This document shows positions 9,001 through 17,442 of a DNA stretch of 64,000 nt, piece by piece (position 1 is the first letter of the stretch; each line of letters opens with the position of its first letter). The stretch comes from Saprospirales bacterium (GTDB lineage: Bacteria > Bacteroidota > Bacteroidia > Chitinophagales > Saprospiraceae), in contig REEO01000028.1 of NCBI GenBank assembly GCA_007695035.1, positions 1-64,000 on the forward strand. Direction: 5' to 3'. Below the pieces are notes generated by a model. The model worked only from the letters and a program-made list of their open reading frames with translations, searched no databases and had not been told where the DNA came from. The position numbers and the translations under genes are program-made.

Positions 9001-9174
9001 ACAAAAAGTAAGGTGTTAAATATGTGGCAATTGGTTTAATTTAGACCGGGACAATAATTTTGTCAATGAGAGTGAGCAATTGTACAACTTGTCATCAAAA
9101 ATTATTTATAATACCTGGCATGTTGAATAGTAGCATGTGCAACAGGTTTTTACAAATCAAGAAACATATAAACA

Positions 9175-9726
9175 ATGGGATTTAAGATTTATACAAAAAC
9201 CGGAGACAAGGGCATGACCGGCCTTTTCGGTGGTAAGAGGGTCTCTAAGGACCACGTCAGAATTGATGCTTACGGAACGGTCGATGAACTCAATTCTTTC
9301 ACCGGGCTTCTGCGCGACCACCTTGAACAGTCAGAGCTGCGTGAACAACTGAAAAAAATTCAGAATAAACTCTTTGACCTTGGCTCTTATCTTGCAAGCC
9401 CTGATGAGAAAAAAGGTACTGAGGGCGTCGATCAGGCGCATGTAGAATGGCTGGAAAAATGCATAGACAAAATGGAGGAAGATCTGGAGCCTCTGAAAAA
9501 CTTCATTCTTCCGGGTGGCCACCCCAACGTTTCCAGAGCACACATCTGCAGGACTGTATGCCGACGCGCAGAGAGAAGGGTGGTGAGTTTGGCGCATCAG
9601 GATGAAACCGATGACCTCAATGTACAGTACCTCAATCGCCTGTCAGATTACTTCTTCACCCTGGCCAGGTTCCTGACCCACCACTACGAAGTTCCAGAAG
9701 TCAAATGGGAGAAAGGCAGTCAGTGA
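9175..9726 (+). CDS. cob(I)alamin adenosyltransferase, PduO/MMAB type
   Basis: The enzyme transfers the 5'-deoxyadenosyl group of ATP to cob(I)alamin and makes adenosylcobalamin, used for example by methylmalonyl-CoA mutase. The 183-residue length is normal. The N-terminal ATP-binding motif reads YTKTGDKGMTGLFGGKRVSKD, then DAYGTVDELNSF. The C-terminal conserved helix is LPGGHPNVSRAHICRTVCRRAERRV, which carries the Arg and Glu residues typical of the family. The gene is 91 bases ahead of mutS2 on the same strand. No cobalamin biosynthesis gene is nearby, so it may serve salvage. Confidence 0.92.
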   Translation: MGFKIYTKTGDKGMTGLFGGKRVSKDHVRIDAYGTVDELNSFTGLLRDHLEQSELREQLKKIQNKLFDLGSYLASPDEKKGTEGVDQAHVEWLEKCIDKMEEDLEPLKNFILPGGHPNVSRAHICRTVCRRAERRVVSLAHQDETDDLNVQYLNRLSDYFFTLARFLTHHYEVPEVKWEKGSQ

Positions 9727-9817
9727 ATTTCAGGCACTGGCTCTGATTTGATTTACAAAATTTTTAAGCGGTTCATCTGTTAACTACACAGGTAAATCAC
9801 AAAAGATATATATCAGC

Positions 9818-12223
9818 TTGACCACTGAAGAAGTAAAAACGCTACCCACCGGAATTGATAAAATTCTGGAGTTTGATAAGGTCCGGGAAATCATAGCCGG
9901 TTATTGCGCCGGTGAGCCGGGTGTCAGGCATATTGAGCAGTTGCAATTTTCTTCTGACGAAAAATTCATAGCCCGCAGCCTTAATCTCATCGCAGAATGG
10001 GCCCTGCTGTCAAGGCTTTATTCGGATTGCAGAATTCACCCCTATGAAGACATTTCTGCTCTAAAGAAAATTATTCATATAGAGGGTTATGTGTACGATG
10101 TGGAGCATTTTTTACTGGTAAAAACTGCCCTCGAATTTGCAGGTAGAATGACTGCATTGCTTGGAAAAATAGAGGAACCGGAAGAATTTCCGGAAACCAT
10201 CGGCATTTTGCAACAACTGGAAACAAAACCTGATCTGCTTAATAGGTTGTCACGCACCTTTGATGCTGAGGGCAATATTCTACCGGAAGCCTCCGAGAAC
10301 CTCATCAAACTGCACCGGTATTTCAGGTCAAAACAAAGAGAGGCAGATCAGAAGTTCGCATCTATGGTGAGAACTTTTTCCAAAAACGGCTGGCTTACGG
10401 ACAATAAGGAAACCATGCGGAACGGCCGGAGGGTGCTGAGTGTGCCTTCCGAGCACAAGCGAAAGATCAAGGGAATTATTCACGATGAGTCCAGCTCGGG
10501 TAAAACCACCTTCATCGAACCCGAGGAAGTCATAACGTCAAACAACGACCTCTTCGACGCGAGACAGGCCATTCGCAAGGAGGAGTACCAAATCCTCAGT
10601 GAATTAAGTGGTTCCGTGAGAGGGGAATTTCCCGCCATCGTGCACGCGCACCTCACCATGGTAGAATTTGATGCCATTCGCGCGAAGACCCTTTTTTCGC
10701 TGGATATCAATGCTGTGGCCCCGGAAATTCACTCCGGAGAACCGCGTATCGAGTTAAAACAAGCCAGACACCCCCTTTTAATACTTAAATTCCGGGAAGA
10801 AGAAAGGGAAGTGGTGCCTTTTGATCTGACCCTTGACCCATCCAATCACATCCTGGTGGTCAGTGGTCCAAATGCCGGGGGAAAGTCAGTACTTCTCAAA
10901 TCGGTTGGCATCATTCAGTTGATGTTTCAGGCTGGTTTGCCCGTCCCTGCTGAAGATGGAACAAAATTGGGTGTTTTCTCAGGCATATTTGCCGATATGG
11001 GAGATCAGCAGTCGCTGGAGGATGACCTTAGTACCTACAGCTCTCACCTTACCAATATGAAATCTTTCCTCGGCAATGCAGATTCCCAATCACTTGTGTT
11101 GATTGATGAATTTGGCTCGGGTACAGACCCCAAAATTGGAGGGTCTTTGGCCGAAGCGATGATCAGAAGGTTTCGATACCTCAAAACCTTTGGCGTTTTT
11201 ACCACCCATTACGGCAATTTGAAGATATACGCCAACAATGCCTCCGGGCTGGTTAATGGTGCAATGACTTTTGACAAAAACGATATGAGTCCCACCTATG
11301 AGTTTTCGACCGGCATGCCGGGCAGCTCCTTTGGTTTTGAGATCGCTAAAAAAGTGGGCATCCACCCCAGTCTGTTGAAGTACGCGCGCCAGAGAGCAGG
11401 ATCCGGTGTGCAGGCCGTTGACGAAATGTTGGCCGACCTCCAAAAGGAAAAAGCAGAACTGGCTGCGGCCATGAAAAAACTCAAAGGCCGGGAGGAGGAA
11501 TTGCAGCGACTTACCAGGAACTTCGACCATTTGCACAGGGAGATGGAGGTGAGACGGAAAAAAATGAAGCTGCAAAAAAAGCAGATCGAAGCGGCCGCCC
11601 AAACCAGACTGCAGCACGAACTTGAAGGACTCGTACGGGAGGCCAGAAAGGAAAATGACCTCAAAAAGAAAGAGCAAATTCTCCAAAAATTTAAGGAGAA
11701 GTCCCGCAAAATGGTAAGTGAGCAGGAACAAATAAAGCAGGAGTTGCACGAAAAGGAATTTGCCGGAAAGGTGGTATGGCGCGAAGGAATGCACGCCAAA
11801 CTCCGCTCGGGCAGTGAGGTGGGCCAATTGATGAGCTTGTCAGGGAATAAGGCCACGCTACTTTTTGAAAGTGGTTTGAAAATGCAGGTGGCTCTCAGGG
11901 ACCTGGTCCCGGCAAACGACCCCATTAAACGTCGTAAAGAGCGTTCTGTAAAGACTGAAATTTCATACAATGGTACCGGATTTAACAACAAGATCGACAT
12001 TCGTGGCCTCCGATACCGTGAAGCAGTTGACCTCCTCAACGAATACATCGAAAAAGCCATCCTTTCCAATCAAAACCAGGTAGTTATCACTCACGGTAAA
12101 GGGGAAGGCGCACTGAAAAAGGCGGTAATTGAAACCCTGAGAAATTTCCCTCCGAATATTGAGCGCAGTCAACCGCCGGATGATCAGGGTGGGGAAGGGG
12201 TCTCCATACTTCGGTTTGTGTAG
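9818..12223 (+). CDS. mutS2: MutS2 family endonuclease / DNA-binding ATPase
   Basis: The 801-residue protein is MutS2, a MutS paralogue that suppresses recombination and, in some species, acts on collided ribosomes; it is not the mismatch-repair MutS. The MutS core and clamp precede the ATPase, with Walker A GPNAGGKS at about 350, and LVLIDEFGSGTDPKIGGSLAEA as Walker B and signature region. A long charged coiled coil (about 545-640) follows. A C-terminal Smr nuclease domain has the DIRG motif at about 726 (IDIRGLRYREA) and the HGKGEGALKKAV motif. The start codon is TTG (LTTEEVKTLP frame); no ATG in frame precedes it. Confidence 0.93.
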   Translation: MTTEEVKTLPTGIDKILEFDKVREIIAGYCAGEPGVRHIEQLQFSSDEKFIARSLNLIAEWALLSRLYSDCRIHPYEDISALKKIIHIEGYVYDVEHFLLVKTALEFAGRMTALLGKIEEPEEFPETIGILQQLETKPDLLNRLSRTFDAEGNILPEASENLIKLHRYFRSKQREADQKFASMVRTFSKNGWLTDNKETMRNGRRVLSVPSEHKRKIKGIIHDESSSGKTTFIEPEEVITSNNDLFDARQAIRKEEYQILSELSGSVRGEFPAIVHAHLTMVEFDAIRAKTLFSLDINAVAPEIHSGEPRIELKQARHPLLILKFREEEREVVPFDLTLDPSNHILVVSGPNAGGKSVLLKSVGIIQLMFQAGLPVPAEDGTKLGVFSGIFADMGDQQSLEDDLSTYSSHLTNMKSFLGNADSQSLVLIDEFGSGTDPKIGGSLAEAMIRRFRYLKTFGVFTTHYGNLKIYANNASGLVNGAMTFDKNDMSPTYEFSTGMPGSSFGFEIAKKVGIHPSLLKYARQRAGSGVQAVDEMLADLQKEKAELAAAMKKLKGREEELQRLTRNFDHLHREMEVRRKKMKLQKKQIEAAAQTRLQHELEGLVREARKENDLKKKEQILQKFKEKSRKMVSEQEQIKQELHEKEFAGKVVWREGMHAKLRSGSEVGQLMSLSGNKATLLFESGLKMQVALRDLVPANDPIKRRKERSVKTEISYNGTGFNNKIDIRGLRYREAVDLLNEYIEKAILSNQNQVVITHGKGEGALKKAVIETLRNFPPNIERSQPPDDQGGEGVSILRFV

Positions 12224-12372
12224 GTTTGTCAGCAACTTTGTGCACTACTTTATGTAAATATCCTAAAATCGCATCTTCCGCCATTTTGCCTAAAACTGTT
12301 TGTGGCGTTAGATTGTAGCCTGTTTTTAATCTTTTGAGTCTTTCTGCTAACTCCCTGAAAAACAATAAAAAG

Positions 12373-12444
12373 TAGCCCCGCCAGGACTCGAACCTGGATC
12401 TAGAGTTTAGGAAACTCCTATTCTATCCCTTGAACTACGGGGCC
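12373..12444 (-). tRNA. tRNA-Arg (anticodon CCT)
   Basis: The minus strand folds as a full cloverleaf of 72 bases: acceptor GGCCCCG/CGGGGCT (first pair G-U), D arm GTTC...GAAT, anticodon arm GGAGT-TTCCTAA-ACTCT with CCT in the middle, T arm CCAGG-TTCGAGT-CCTGG, discriminator A. The CCA end is not encoded. It reads AGG codons. Confidence 0.95.
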
Positions 12445-12483
12445 TGCAGATTGTCAAAGGTAAATTTAAGGCATTTTGGTCTT

Positions 12484-12603
12484 TCAACCGGTAATAGTAT
12501 CAAAAAATTCCTTTGTTAAATTCTTCCCTTGTTGAGGATTAGGATGCTCCCAGGGCTTATGTTTCTTCCTGATTTTGGAAAATTTTGAGCCGGGTAGGGG
12601 CAT
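12484..12603 (-). CDS. small basic protein downstream of gldC (hypothetical)
   Basis: An ATG starts 4 bases after the gldC stop codon and opens a 39-codon frame with many Lys and Pro residues (MPLPGSKFSKIRKKHKPWEH, ending TITG). The tight spacing suggests translational coupling. I recognise no family, and so short a frame may occur by chance. Confidence 0.35.
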   Translation of the reverse strand: MPLPGSKFSKIRKKHKPWEHPNPQQGKNLTKEFFDTITG

Positions 12604-12607
12604 CGTC

Positions 12608-12982
12608 TTAATTGCCTTCTTTCTTAGGCTTGATGACCTCGGTTTTTTCGCCAAAATAAAGTGCAAACTGCTGCATTTGACCTGCGAGTTCACTGTTGCC
12701 GGTTGCTTTTGCATAGCTTTCTGACAGACCTTTGAGCGTGTGAAATACCATTCGGTCCATTTCCATGACCTGCATTTCTGTGGTCCACAGGTCTATCCTG
12801 AACGTATCGCGCGATTCTTTGTCGAAAAAAGAAACCAACATACCCTTGGATTCCTGCCAGTCTTGAGCTTCGGGATTGTCCTCGGCTCTCCACTTCATCG
12901 AGGTGGGAACCTGATCCTCATTCAGGCCAACCTCTACTTCAATCTTCGACTTCTTAATCACCTTTTTTTTGTCTTCGCTCAT
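12608..12982 (-). CDS. gldC: gliding motility protein GldC
   Basis: The 124-residue soluble protein matches GldC of gliding Bacteroidota: SKIEVEVGLNEDQVPTSMKW near the start, GMLVSFFDKESRDTFRIDLWTTEMQVMEMDRM in the middle (family pattern of a small beta sandwich then the DLWT...M block), and a helical tail with LYFGEKTEV. No signal peptide or lipobox is present, so it acts in the cytoplasm. In Flavobacterium johnsoniae gldC supports gliding and sits by gldB; here gldB is not adjacent. A 39-codon frame follows 4 bases later. Together with the T9SS-tagged protease this supports a T9SS/gliding-type organism, although GldC also occurs in non-gliding relatives. Confidence 0.85.
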   Translation of the reverse strand: MSEDKKKVIKKSKIEVEVGLNEDQVPTSMKWRAEDNPEAQDWQESKGMLVSFFDKESRDTFRIDLWTTEMQVMEMDRMVFHTLKGLSESYAKATGNSELAGQMQQFALYFGEKTEVIKPKKEGN

Positions 12983-13133
12983 ATCCTTTATTTTTTCGGT
13001 TGCAAAAGTGCGGAAAATGCCGTCAAAATTGGTGCTTTTTTAAAGAAATATGTAATGGAATCGCATAACTGAGTTCGGAACAAATTGACCCCCCATTAAT
13101 ACCTGAAGGTGCAAATCGTGTCACACAGCGGTT

Positions 13134-13307
13134 TTATTCCCCTGCAATTTCTTTTCTCTGTTTTGCCGGAAGCCTTCTGAATACGGCCTCATAAGAAGTG
13201 TCCACCATTTCAAAAAACATTTCTCTGTTTTAATCTATACGGTATTCCAGTGTTTTTTGTTCATGTGGTATCCCGGTTGGACGCTTTAGGGGTAAAGTTC
13301 TCTCCAT
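13134..13307 (-). pseudogene. possible small gene interrupted by one in-frame stop
   Basis: Read on the minus strand from the ATG at 13307, the frame gives MERTLPLKRPTGIPHEQ..., meets a TAA at 13232-13230, and then continues in the same frame with NREMFFEMVDTSYEAVFRRL to a TAA at 13136-13134. Both halves look protein-like and share one frame, as in a gene with a single nonsense change. I do not recognise the family. Confidence 0.3.
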
Positions 13308-13403
13308 TCTGTTATCTGCTATGGTGGAGCCTTTAGATTTATGGAGAATTCTTCCTGGCTGAGGTTGGTCAGGGCAAATATTTTTCCTCCCACCCGGAAT
13401 GCC

Positions 13404-13565
13404 AGTGTTAAGTTCAGTGTACTGTGTCGGTTAAGTCGCAGGGATTTACTTCTTTTTCAAGGCGGAAAAACGCAGTATAGCCATAGCTACGTGAGGCTTT
13501 TCCAACAAAGAAAAAGGAGGAAAGACCAAGACTTGGGCTGACTAAAGTATACTTAACTTAACACT
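13404..13565. repeat. 162-base imperfect palindrome, MITE-like
   Basis: The ends are perfect 11-base inverted repeats (AGTGTTAAGTT and AACTTAACACT). The next 60-odd bases of each arm remain alignable with mismatches and one or two indels: GTGTAC/GTATAC, CTTCTTTTTC with its counterpart GAAAAAGGAGG, and GGCGGAAAA with TTTTCCAAC. The arms meet at a centre around CAGTATAGCCATAGCTACG. No transposase is encoded. No clear target duplication flanks it. Confidence 0.7.
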
Positions 13566-13774
13566 AGTAAATGTTCATCGAAGGGCATGTCTTCCGTTTC
13601 GGAAGGTTTTGCAGCCATTCGGAATAGAAATGGGTTTTTGGAAGGGACTCATTCATTGATCCATAAGCCATATCATTAAAAAAAATCGATGATGGTAAAC
13701 TTTTCAACTGAAAGGTACAACCGGGTAATCAAAGTCAAAGTGCTAACTGATCTAAATCATCTGTATGTTATTGG

Positions 13775-13796
13775 TGTACACATACTTTTGTGTACA
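13775..13796 (+). promoter_or_regulatory. -7 box inside a perfect dyad
   Basis: TGTACACA (13775-13782) and TGTGTACA (13789-13796) are exact inverted repeats six bases apart. A consensus -7 box TACTTTTG (13783-13790) fills the spacer and enters the right arm. The gene start is 33 bases downstream of the box. A protein bound to the dyad would block the promoter, so this is a candidate operator. The dyad could also be chance. Confidence 0.55.
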
Positions 13797-13822
13797 TTAT
13801 AATTAATTAAAGAAAATACATC

Positions 13823-14503
13823 ATGACCTTAAAAAATAATATTTTGCTAATTGGTGCAATTACCATGATTGCCATGATAGTTTCTTGTGACATGTGCGAC
13901 GAATCTGAGGATCCTTGTTATTTCGAAGCAAATAGGAAAAACCTGACCGAATCAGGTACATTGGAATTGCCCTCAGCCAGAGTCTCAGTTTGGACTCCTG
14001 ATGCTGACAAAAATTGTCATGCAGTGATGAGTTTAACTATCATTTACCCTAAAATTTTAAGGGTTTATAAAACCGGTAACGAAGAAATCACAACCTTAGA
14101 TTCGCATATGGATATTACCGATTATATCCAGTATGAATTTGGTGTTCCATTCGGTTATTTCCCATCTCATCACAGAGTAGAAGAAAAGCATATATCGGGT
14201 CCCCACGAATCCCTGGTTTTGACTTCCAGAGTGGATCAGGCAGCCAAGAACTTTCCATATGACGACACTCAGTACCGGGTGGAGTTTAATATCGCAGAAA
14301 GTTTTCAGGAATCTGATCTTTATCAAAGATTCTTAGATTACAACCTTACTCAGAATCAGTTCAATGAAAAATTCAATTCACTTCCAGATATGGATGAACC
14401 GGATCTGGACCTTGAGGACGAGGAGAGTTACTTTAAAATATACAAACCCGGAGAGTATGTTATTTCCATAAATTATACTATACCGTTGCATGAAGAAGAA
14501 TAA
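13823..14503 (+). CDS. hypothetical lipoprotein
   Basis: The 226-residue product starts with a lipoprotein signal (MTLKNNILLIGAITMIAMIVSC, Cys at 22). The mature part is soluble, with alternating hydrophobic strands and a very acidic stretch near the end (MDEPDLDLEDEES), and contains an early Cys cluster (SCDMCDESEDPC). I recognise no domain. It stands alone between a gene-poor region and smpB, and its promoter lies within a perfect dyad, so it may be individually regulated. Slightly AT-richer than neighbouring genes. Confidence 0.7.
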   Translation: MTLKNNILLIGAITMIAMIVSCDMCDESEDPCYFEANRKNLTESGTLELPSARVSVWTPDADKNCHAVMSLTIIYPKILRVYKTGNEEITTLDSHMDITDYIQYEFGVPFGYFPSHHRVEEKHISGPHESLVLTSRVDQAAKNFPYDDTQYRVEFNIAESFQESDLYQRFLDYNLTQNQFNEKFNSLPDMDEPDLDLEDEESYFKIYKPGEYVISINYTIPLHEEE

Positions 14504-14814
14504 TTCTCATATCCAAGCTCCACAAATGGAGGTTCTTCATATATTAGAACTGACATCCTAAAATTTCATAATGGTATCTGTTATTTATGTAAATGCTGCT
14601 TGCATCAAAAAAGATTGGAAAAATATTTCTTATGAAGAAAGTAAATAGGTGGGTATTTTAAACATTGAGGCCGCCATTGGTCCATTTTCATGAGATTAGG
14701 TAAAGTAATTCCCACATAGACTATGAAAGATCAAAAAACGTATATTTTGAAGGAGAAGGAAATGACCAACTACAAAAGTCCTGGGGGGCACTTTTGCATT
14801 ATTCAATGGTGCAA
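14504..14814. other. non-coding gap between the lipoprotein gene and smpB
   Basis: No gene is visible. A small stem CTCCA-CAAA-TGGAG lies just after the lipoprotein gene (about 14518-14531), and a loose inverted repeat CAAAAGT...ACTTTTG is near 14773-14797. Either could be a weak terminator, for the lipoprotein gene or for smpB. Confidence 0.3.
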
Positions 14815-15270
14815 CTACAACCTTCTTGCCATCTCCCTCTTCTGATCCTTTTCCTTAATGCTCTGGCGTTTGTCAAAGGATTTTTTACCGCGGGCCAGGG
14901 CAATTTCCAGTTTGACAAGTCCTCTTTTCTCGCCTATGTACAATCGGTAGGGGATAATAGAATACCCTTTTTCCCTGACCTTTTTCTCCAGTTTCCTGAG
15001 TTCGGTTTTCTTCAGCAGCAATTTTCTGGGGCGTCTGGTTTCGTGGTTGTTCTGATTGGCGAATTTGTACTCAGCTATGTACATACTTTTTACGTACAAT
15101 TCCCCTTTGTGAAAATAGCAGTAAGCATCATTTAGGTTTGCTGCTCCACGCCGTACGGATTTAACTTCCGTACCCTGTAAACGGATACCCGCTTCAAACA
15201 TCTCATCCAGAAAATATTGGTAGGATGCCTTCCGGTTCACAATTTCAACCAGTAGTTTTTCTTCCTGCAT
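14815..15270 (-). CDS. smpB: SsrA-binding protein SmpB
   Basis: SmpB binds tmRNA and brings it to stalled ribosomes for trans-translation. The 151-residue length is normal. Recognisable family segments are IVNRKASYQYFLDEMFEAGI, LQGTEVKSVRRGAANL and DAYCYFHKGELYV at the N-terminal OB-fold, then GLVKLEIALARGKKSFDKRQ and a basic Lys/Arg-rich tail that enters the mRNA channel. The gene lies 6 bases behind the DPP IV gene on the same strand and is probably co-transcribed with it. The tmRNA gene itself is not in the window. Confidence 0.95.
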   Translation of the reverse strand: MQEEKLLVEIVNRKASYQYFLDEMFEAGIRLQGTEVKSVRRGAANLNDAYCYFHKGELYVKSMYIAEYKFANQNNHETRRPRKLLLKKTELRKLEKKVREKGYSIIPYRLYIGEKRGLVKLEIALARGKKSFDKRQSIKEKDQKREMARRL

Positions 15271-15276
15271 AGTTAT

Positions 15277-17442
15277 TTAGAGAGATTCATTTAGGAAATT
15301 GGTCATTTTGTTGTAGAGGTGATAGCGCGCATTTCGGTAAATGATGCTGTGGTTGTTGTTGGGATAAATGTAAAGGTCATAGTCTTTGTCTTCCAAATTC
15401 AAAGCCCTCACCATTTCAGCGGTGTGTTGAAAATGTACATTGTCATCTGCCAATCCGTGAACCAACAAATAAGCTCCCTCGAGTTTGTGGGCAAAGTGTA
15501 TGGGTGAATTGCCAGTAAAGCCCGCCCTGTTTTCCTCAAAAGTCCGCATGTAACGCTCCGTGTAGATGGTATCGTACCAGCGCCAATCAGTTACGGGGGC
15601 CACCGCAATTCCGGCAGCAAAAACATCTGCTCCCTTTAAGAGGGCCAGGGTGGAGATGTACCCACCGTAACTCCATCCAAAAATCGCGATCCGGTCCTGA
15701 TCAACCCAGGTTTTGTCGGCCAAATACCTTGCCGTTTCTATCTGATCTTTGGTTTCGTACTTGCCCAGTTCCAAATAGGTCAACTTTCGAAACTCTTCGC
15801 CTCTTCCGCCGGTTCCGCGTCCATCCACGCACACAATGACATAATCATCCCGTGCAAGCATTTGAAACCACCAATAATTCAATCCCCGCCAGCTGTTAAC
15901 CGCCCGTTGTGAATTGGGGCCTGAATACTGATACATAAGGACGGGGTATTCGCGATTTTCATCGAAGTCAGGTGGAAGAATTTTGTAGCCATTGAGAAGG
16001 ACATCCTCAGATGTTTTGAATTCAAAAAACTCAACCGGCGAGAGTTCCAGGTCATTTTGGACTTTTGTCAGGTCCTCGTTATTTTCAATCAGTCTTATTT
16101 TTTCACCATCTACCCGAAAAACTGTGTGCCGGGGTGGTTGATTAGCCGTTGAATGGTTCAGGATATAGTAGTCAAAAGTGCTGCTGAAGCCGGCAGAATT
16201 AAATCCTTTTTCCCCTGCGAGGAGGTCCGGTTCGCCCCCCTGCAAAGAAACAGAATACACCTCACGGTTCAATGGGTCATTTGCCGCTGCCTGAAAAAAT
16301 ACTTTTTCTCTGACCGGGTCGTATCCGTAAAAAGCGGTGACATCGTAATCCCCACTGGTGAGTTGACGGACCTCTTCTCCATCCATATTGTATAGATAAA
16401 TGTGGTTGAAACCGTCCTTCTCACTCGTCCAGATAAAATAATCTCCATTCTCCGTAAAAGTCAGGTTGTCGTGTAAATTGATGTAAAAGGGGTTGGTCTC
16501 GGTCATCAATTCTCGTTTGGCTCCGGTTTCCGGGTCGGCCAACCACAGACTGAGCTCATTTTGATGCCTGTTCATGGTGTAAATTACCAATTCCCCGTCC
16601 GGTGTCCAGTAAATTCTAGGAACGTAAAAATCTTCAAAGGGAAGGGGTACCTCGATCAGGGATTGGTCCTCTGTGTGGTGGATCCAAACGGTGAGAACCG
16701 AATTATCCTCACCTACTTTGGGATACTTGAAAGTGGTGTATTCCGGATAAGTACCACCGTTGTAATCGGTCATGGTGAACTCCATAACATCGCTTTCATC
16801 AAACCTCAAAAACGCCAGGTATTCCCCGTCCGGAGACCATTCAAAGGTTCTGGTGATGTAAAACTCTTCCTCGTAAACCCAGTCCGATGCTCCATTAATG
16901 ATGTGATTTATTTTTCCATCTTCGGTTACCCTGGTCAACTCTCCGGTGGCGTTATTGCGGTAGTAAAGGTCGTTTTCAAAAACGAATCCGGTGAGCTCAC
17001 CACCCTTGCTCATGTGACCATTCATCTGTCCCGGTTCCTCACCTATCTCCAGAAGCTCTTCGGTTTCTCTGTTCCAGAGGTAGTAATCTGCAAAAAAGGA
17101 GCGACGGTATTGTTGTACGCGGTTGGTGTAGAACAAAATGAATTTCTCATCTTCGCTGAATTCATAACCACTGACACTGAGGTCATCGCCCAGTTGTTCG
17201 GAGGAGAGAATATCCTTAACGAACTCCCCGGATTCGATGTCAAACATTTTAATGTCGTTATTTACCAGTCTGGTAAAGTGCCTGCCGTCGTTCATAAACC
17301 GGAATCCCTCAACGCGCTCGGTACTGAACATATGGTATTTCCAGATTCCCTCCAGTGTTATATCCGATTGAGCCTGCGTGGAAATAGAAGTGCTCAGAAG
17401 GAAGAAAAAGGACAGCATTATGCCCGTGAAAAGATTATACAT
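15277..17442 (-). CDS. dipeptidyl-peptidase IV-like S9B peptidase
   Basis: The 721-residue exopeptidase should release Xaa-Pro or similar dipeptides from peptide N-termini. A signal peptide covers about residues 1-24 (ends STQAQS), so it acts in the periplasm or outside. The first two thirds form the DPP IV N-terminal propeller with the YEEEF double-Glu motif (DWVYEEEFYITR) that binds the substrate amino group. The hydrolase domain has the nucleophile motif GWSYGG, the acid in HGLADDNVHFQH and the His in NNNHSI. All three catalytic residues are present. It probably works with the S9A peptidase at 4873 and the transporters downstream in peptide use; that link is inferred. Confidence 0.92.
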   Translation of the reverse strand: MYNLFTGIMLSFFFLLSTSISTQAQSDITLEGIWKYHMFSTERVEGFRFMNDGRHFTRLVNNDIKMFDIESGEFVKDILSSEQLGDDLSVSGYEFSEDEKFILFYTNRVQQYRRSFFADYYLWNRETEELLEIGEEPGQMNGHMSKGGELTGFVFENDLYYRNNATGELTRVTEDGKINHIINGASDWVYEEEFYITRTFEWSPDGEYLAFLRFDESDVMEFTMTDYNGGTYPEYTTFKYPKVGEDNSVLTVWIHHTEDQSLIEVPLPFEDFYVPRIYWTPDGELVIYTMNRHQNELSLWLADPETGAKRELMTETNPFYINLHDNLTFTENGDYFIWTSEKDGFNHIYLYNMDGEEVRQLTSGDYDVTAFYGYDPVREKVFFQAAANDPLNREVYSVSLQGGEPDLLAGEKGFNSAGFSSTFDYYILNHSTANQPPRHTVFRVDGEKIRLIENNEDLTKVQNDLELSPVEFFEFKTSEDVLLNGYKILPPDFDENREYPVLMYQYSGPNSQRAVNSWRGLNYWWFQMLARDDYVIVCVDGRGTGGRGEEFRKLTYLELGKYETKDQIETARYLADKTWVDQDRIAIFGWSYGGYISTLALLKGADVFAAGIAVAPVTDWRWYDTIYTERYMRTFEENRAGFTGNSPIHFAHKLEGAYLLVHGLADDNVHFQHTAEMVRALNLEDKDYDLYIYPNNNHSIIYRNARYHLYNKMTNFLNESL

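Larger units (their letters stand above)
12983..13822. other. gene-poor stretch with a long palindrome and a possible gene relic
   Basis: No intact gene is supported in these 840 bases. They hold an AATTGACCCCCC piece like the start of repeat family A (about 13083), a possible broken small gene on the minus strand (13134-13307), the 162-base palindrome (13404-13565), and the promoter and dyad of the lipoprotein gene (13775-13796). Confidence 0.5.

Noticed and set aside
8823-9011. A 62-codon plus-strand frame after the ABC ATPase gene
   Set aside because: It is made of the family B repeat, a small inverted repeat and the family A repeat.
8757-9174. Cobalamin riboswitch ahead of the adenosyltransferase gene
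   Set aside because: No B12-box (GCCACTG-like) or matching stem arrangement was found; the gap holds dispersed repeats.
11090-12069. Long minus-strand frames over mutS2
   Set aside because: The plus strand encodes intact MutS2 with all motifs; the minus frames are low-complexity Phe/Ser/Leu shadows.
13341-13541. A 66-codon plus-strand frame
   Set aside because: It runs through the 162-base palindrome; the basic composition follows from the repeat.
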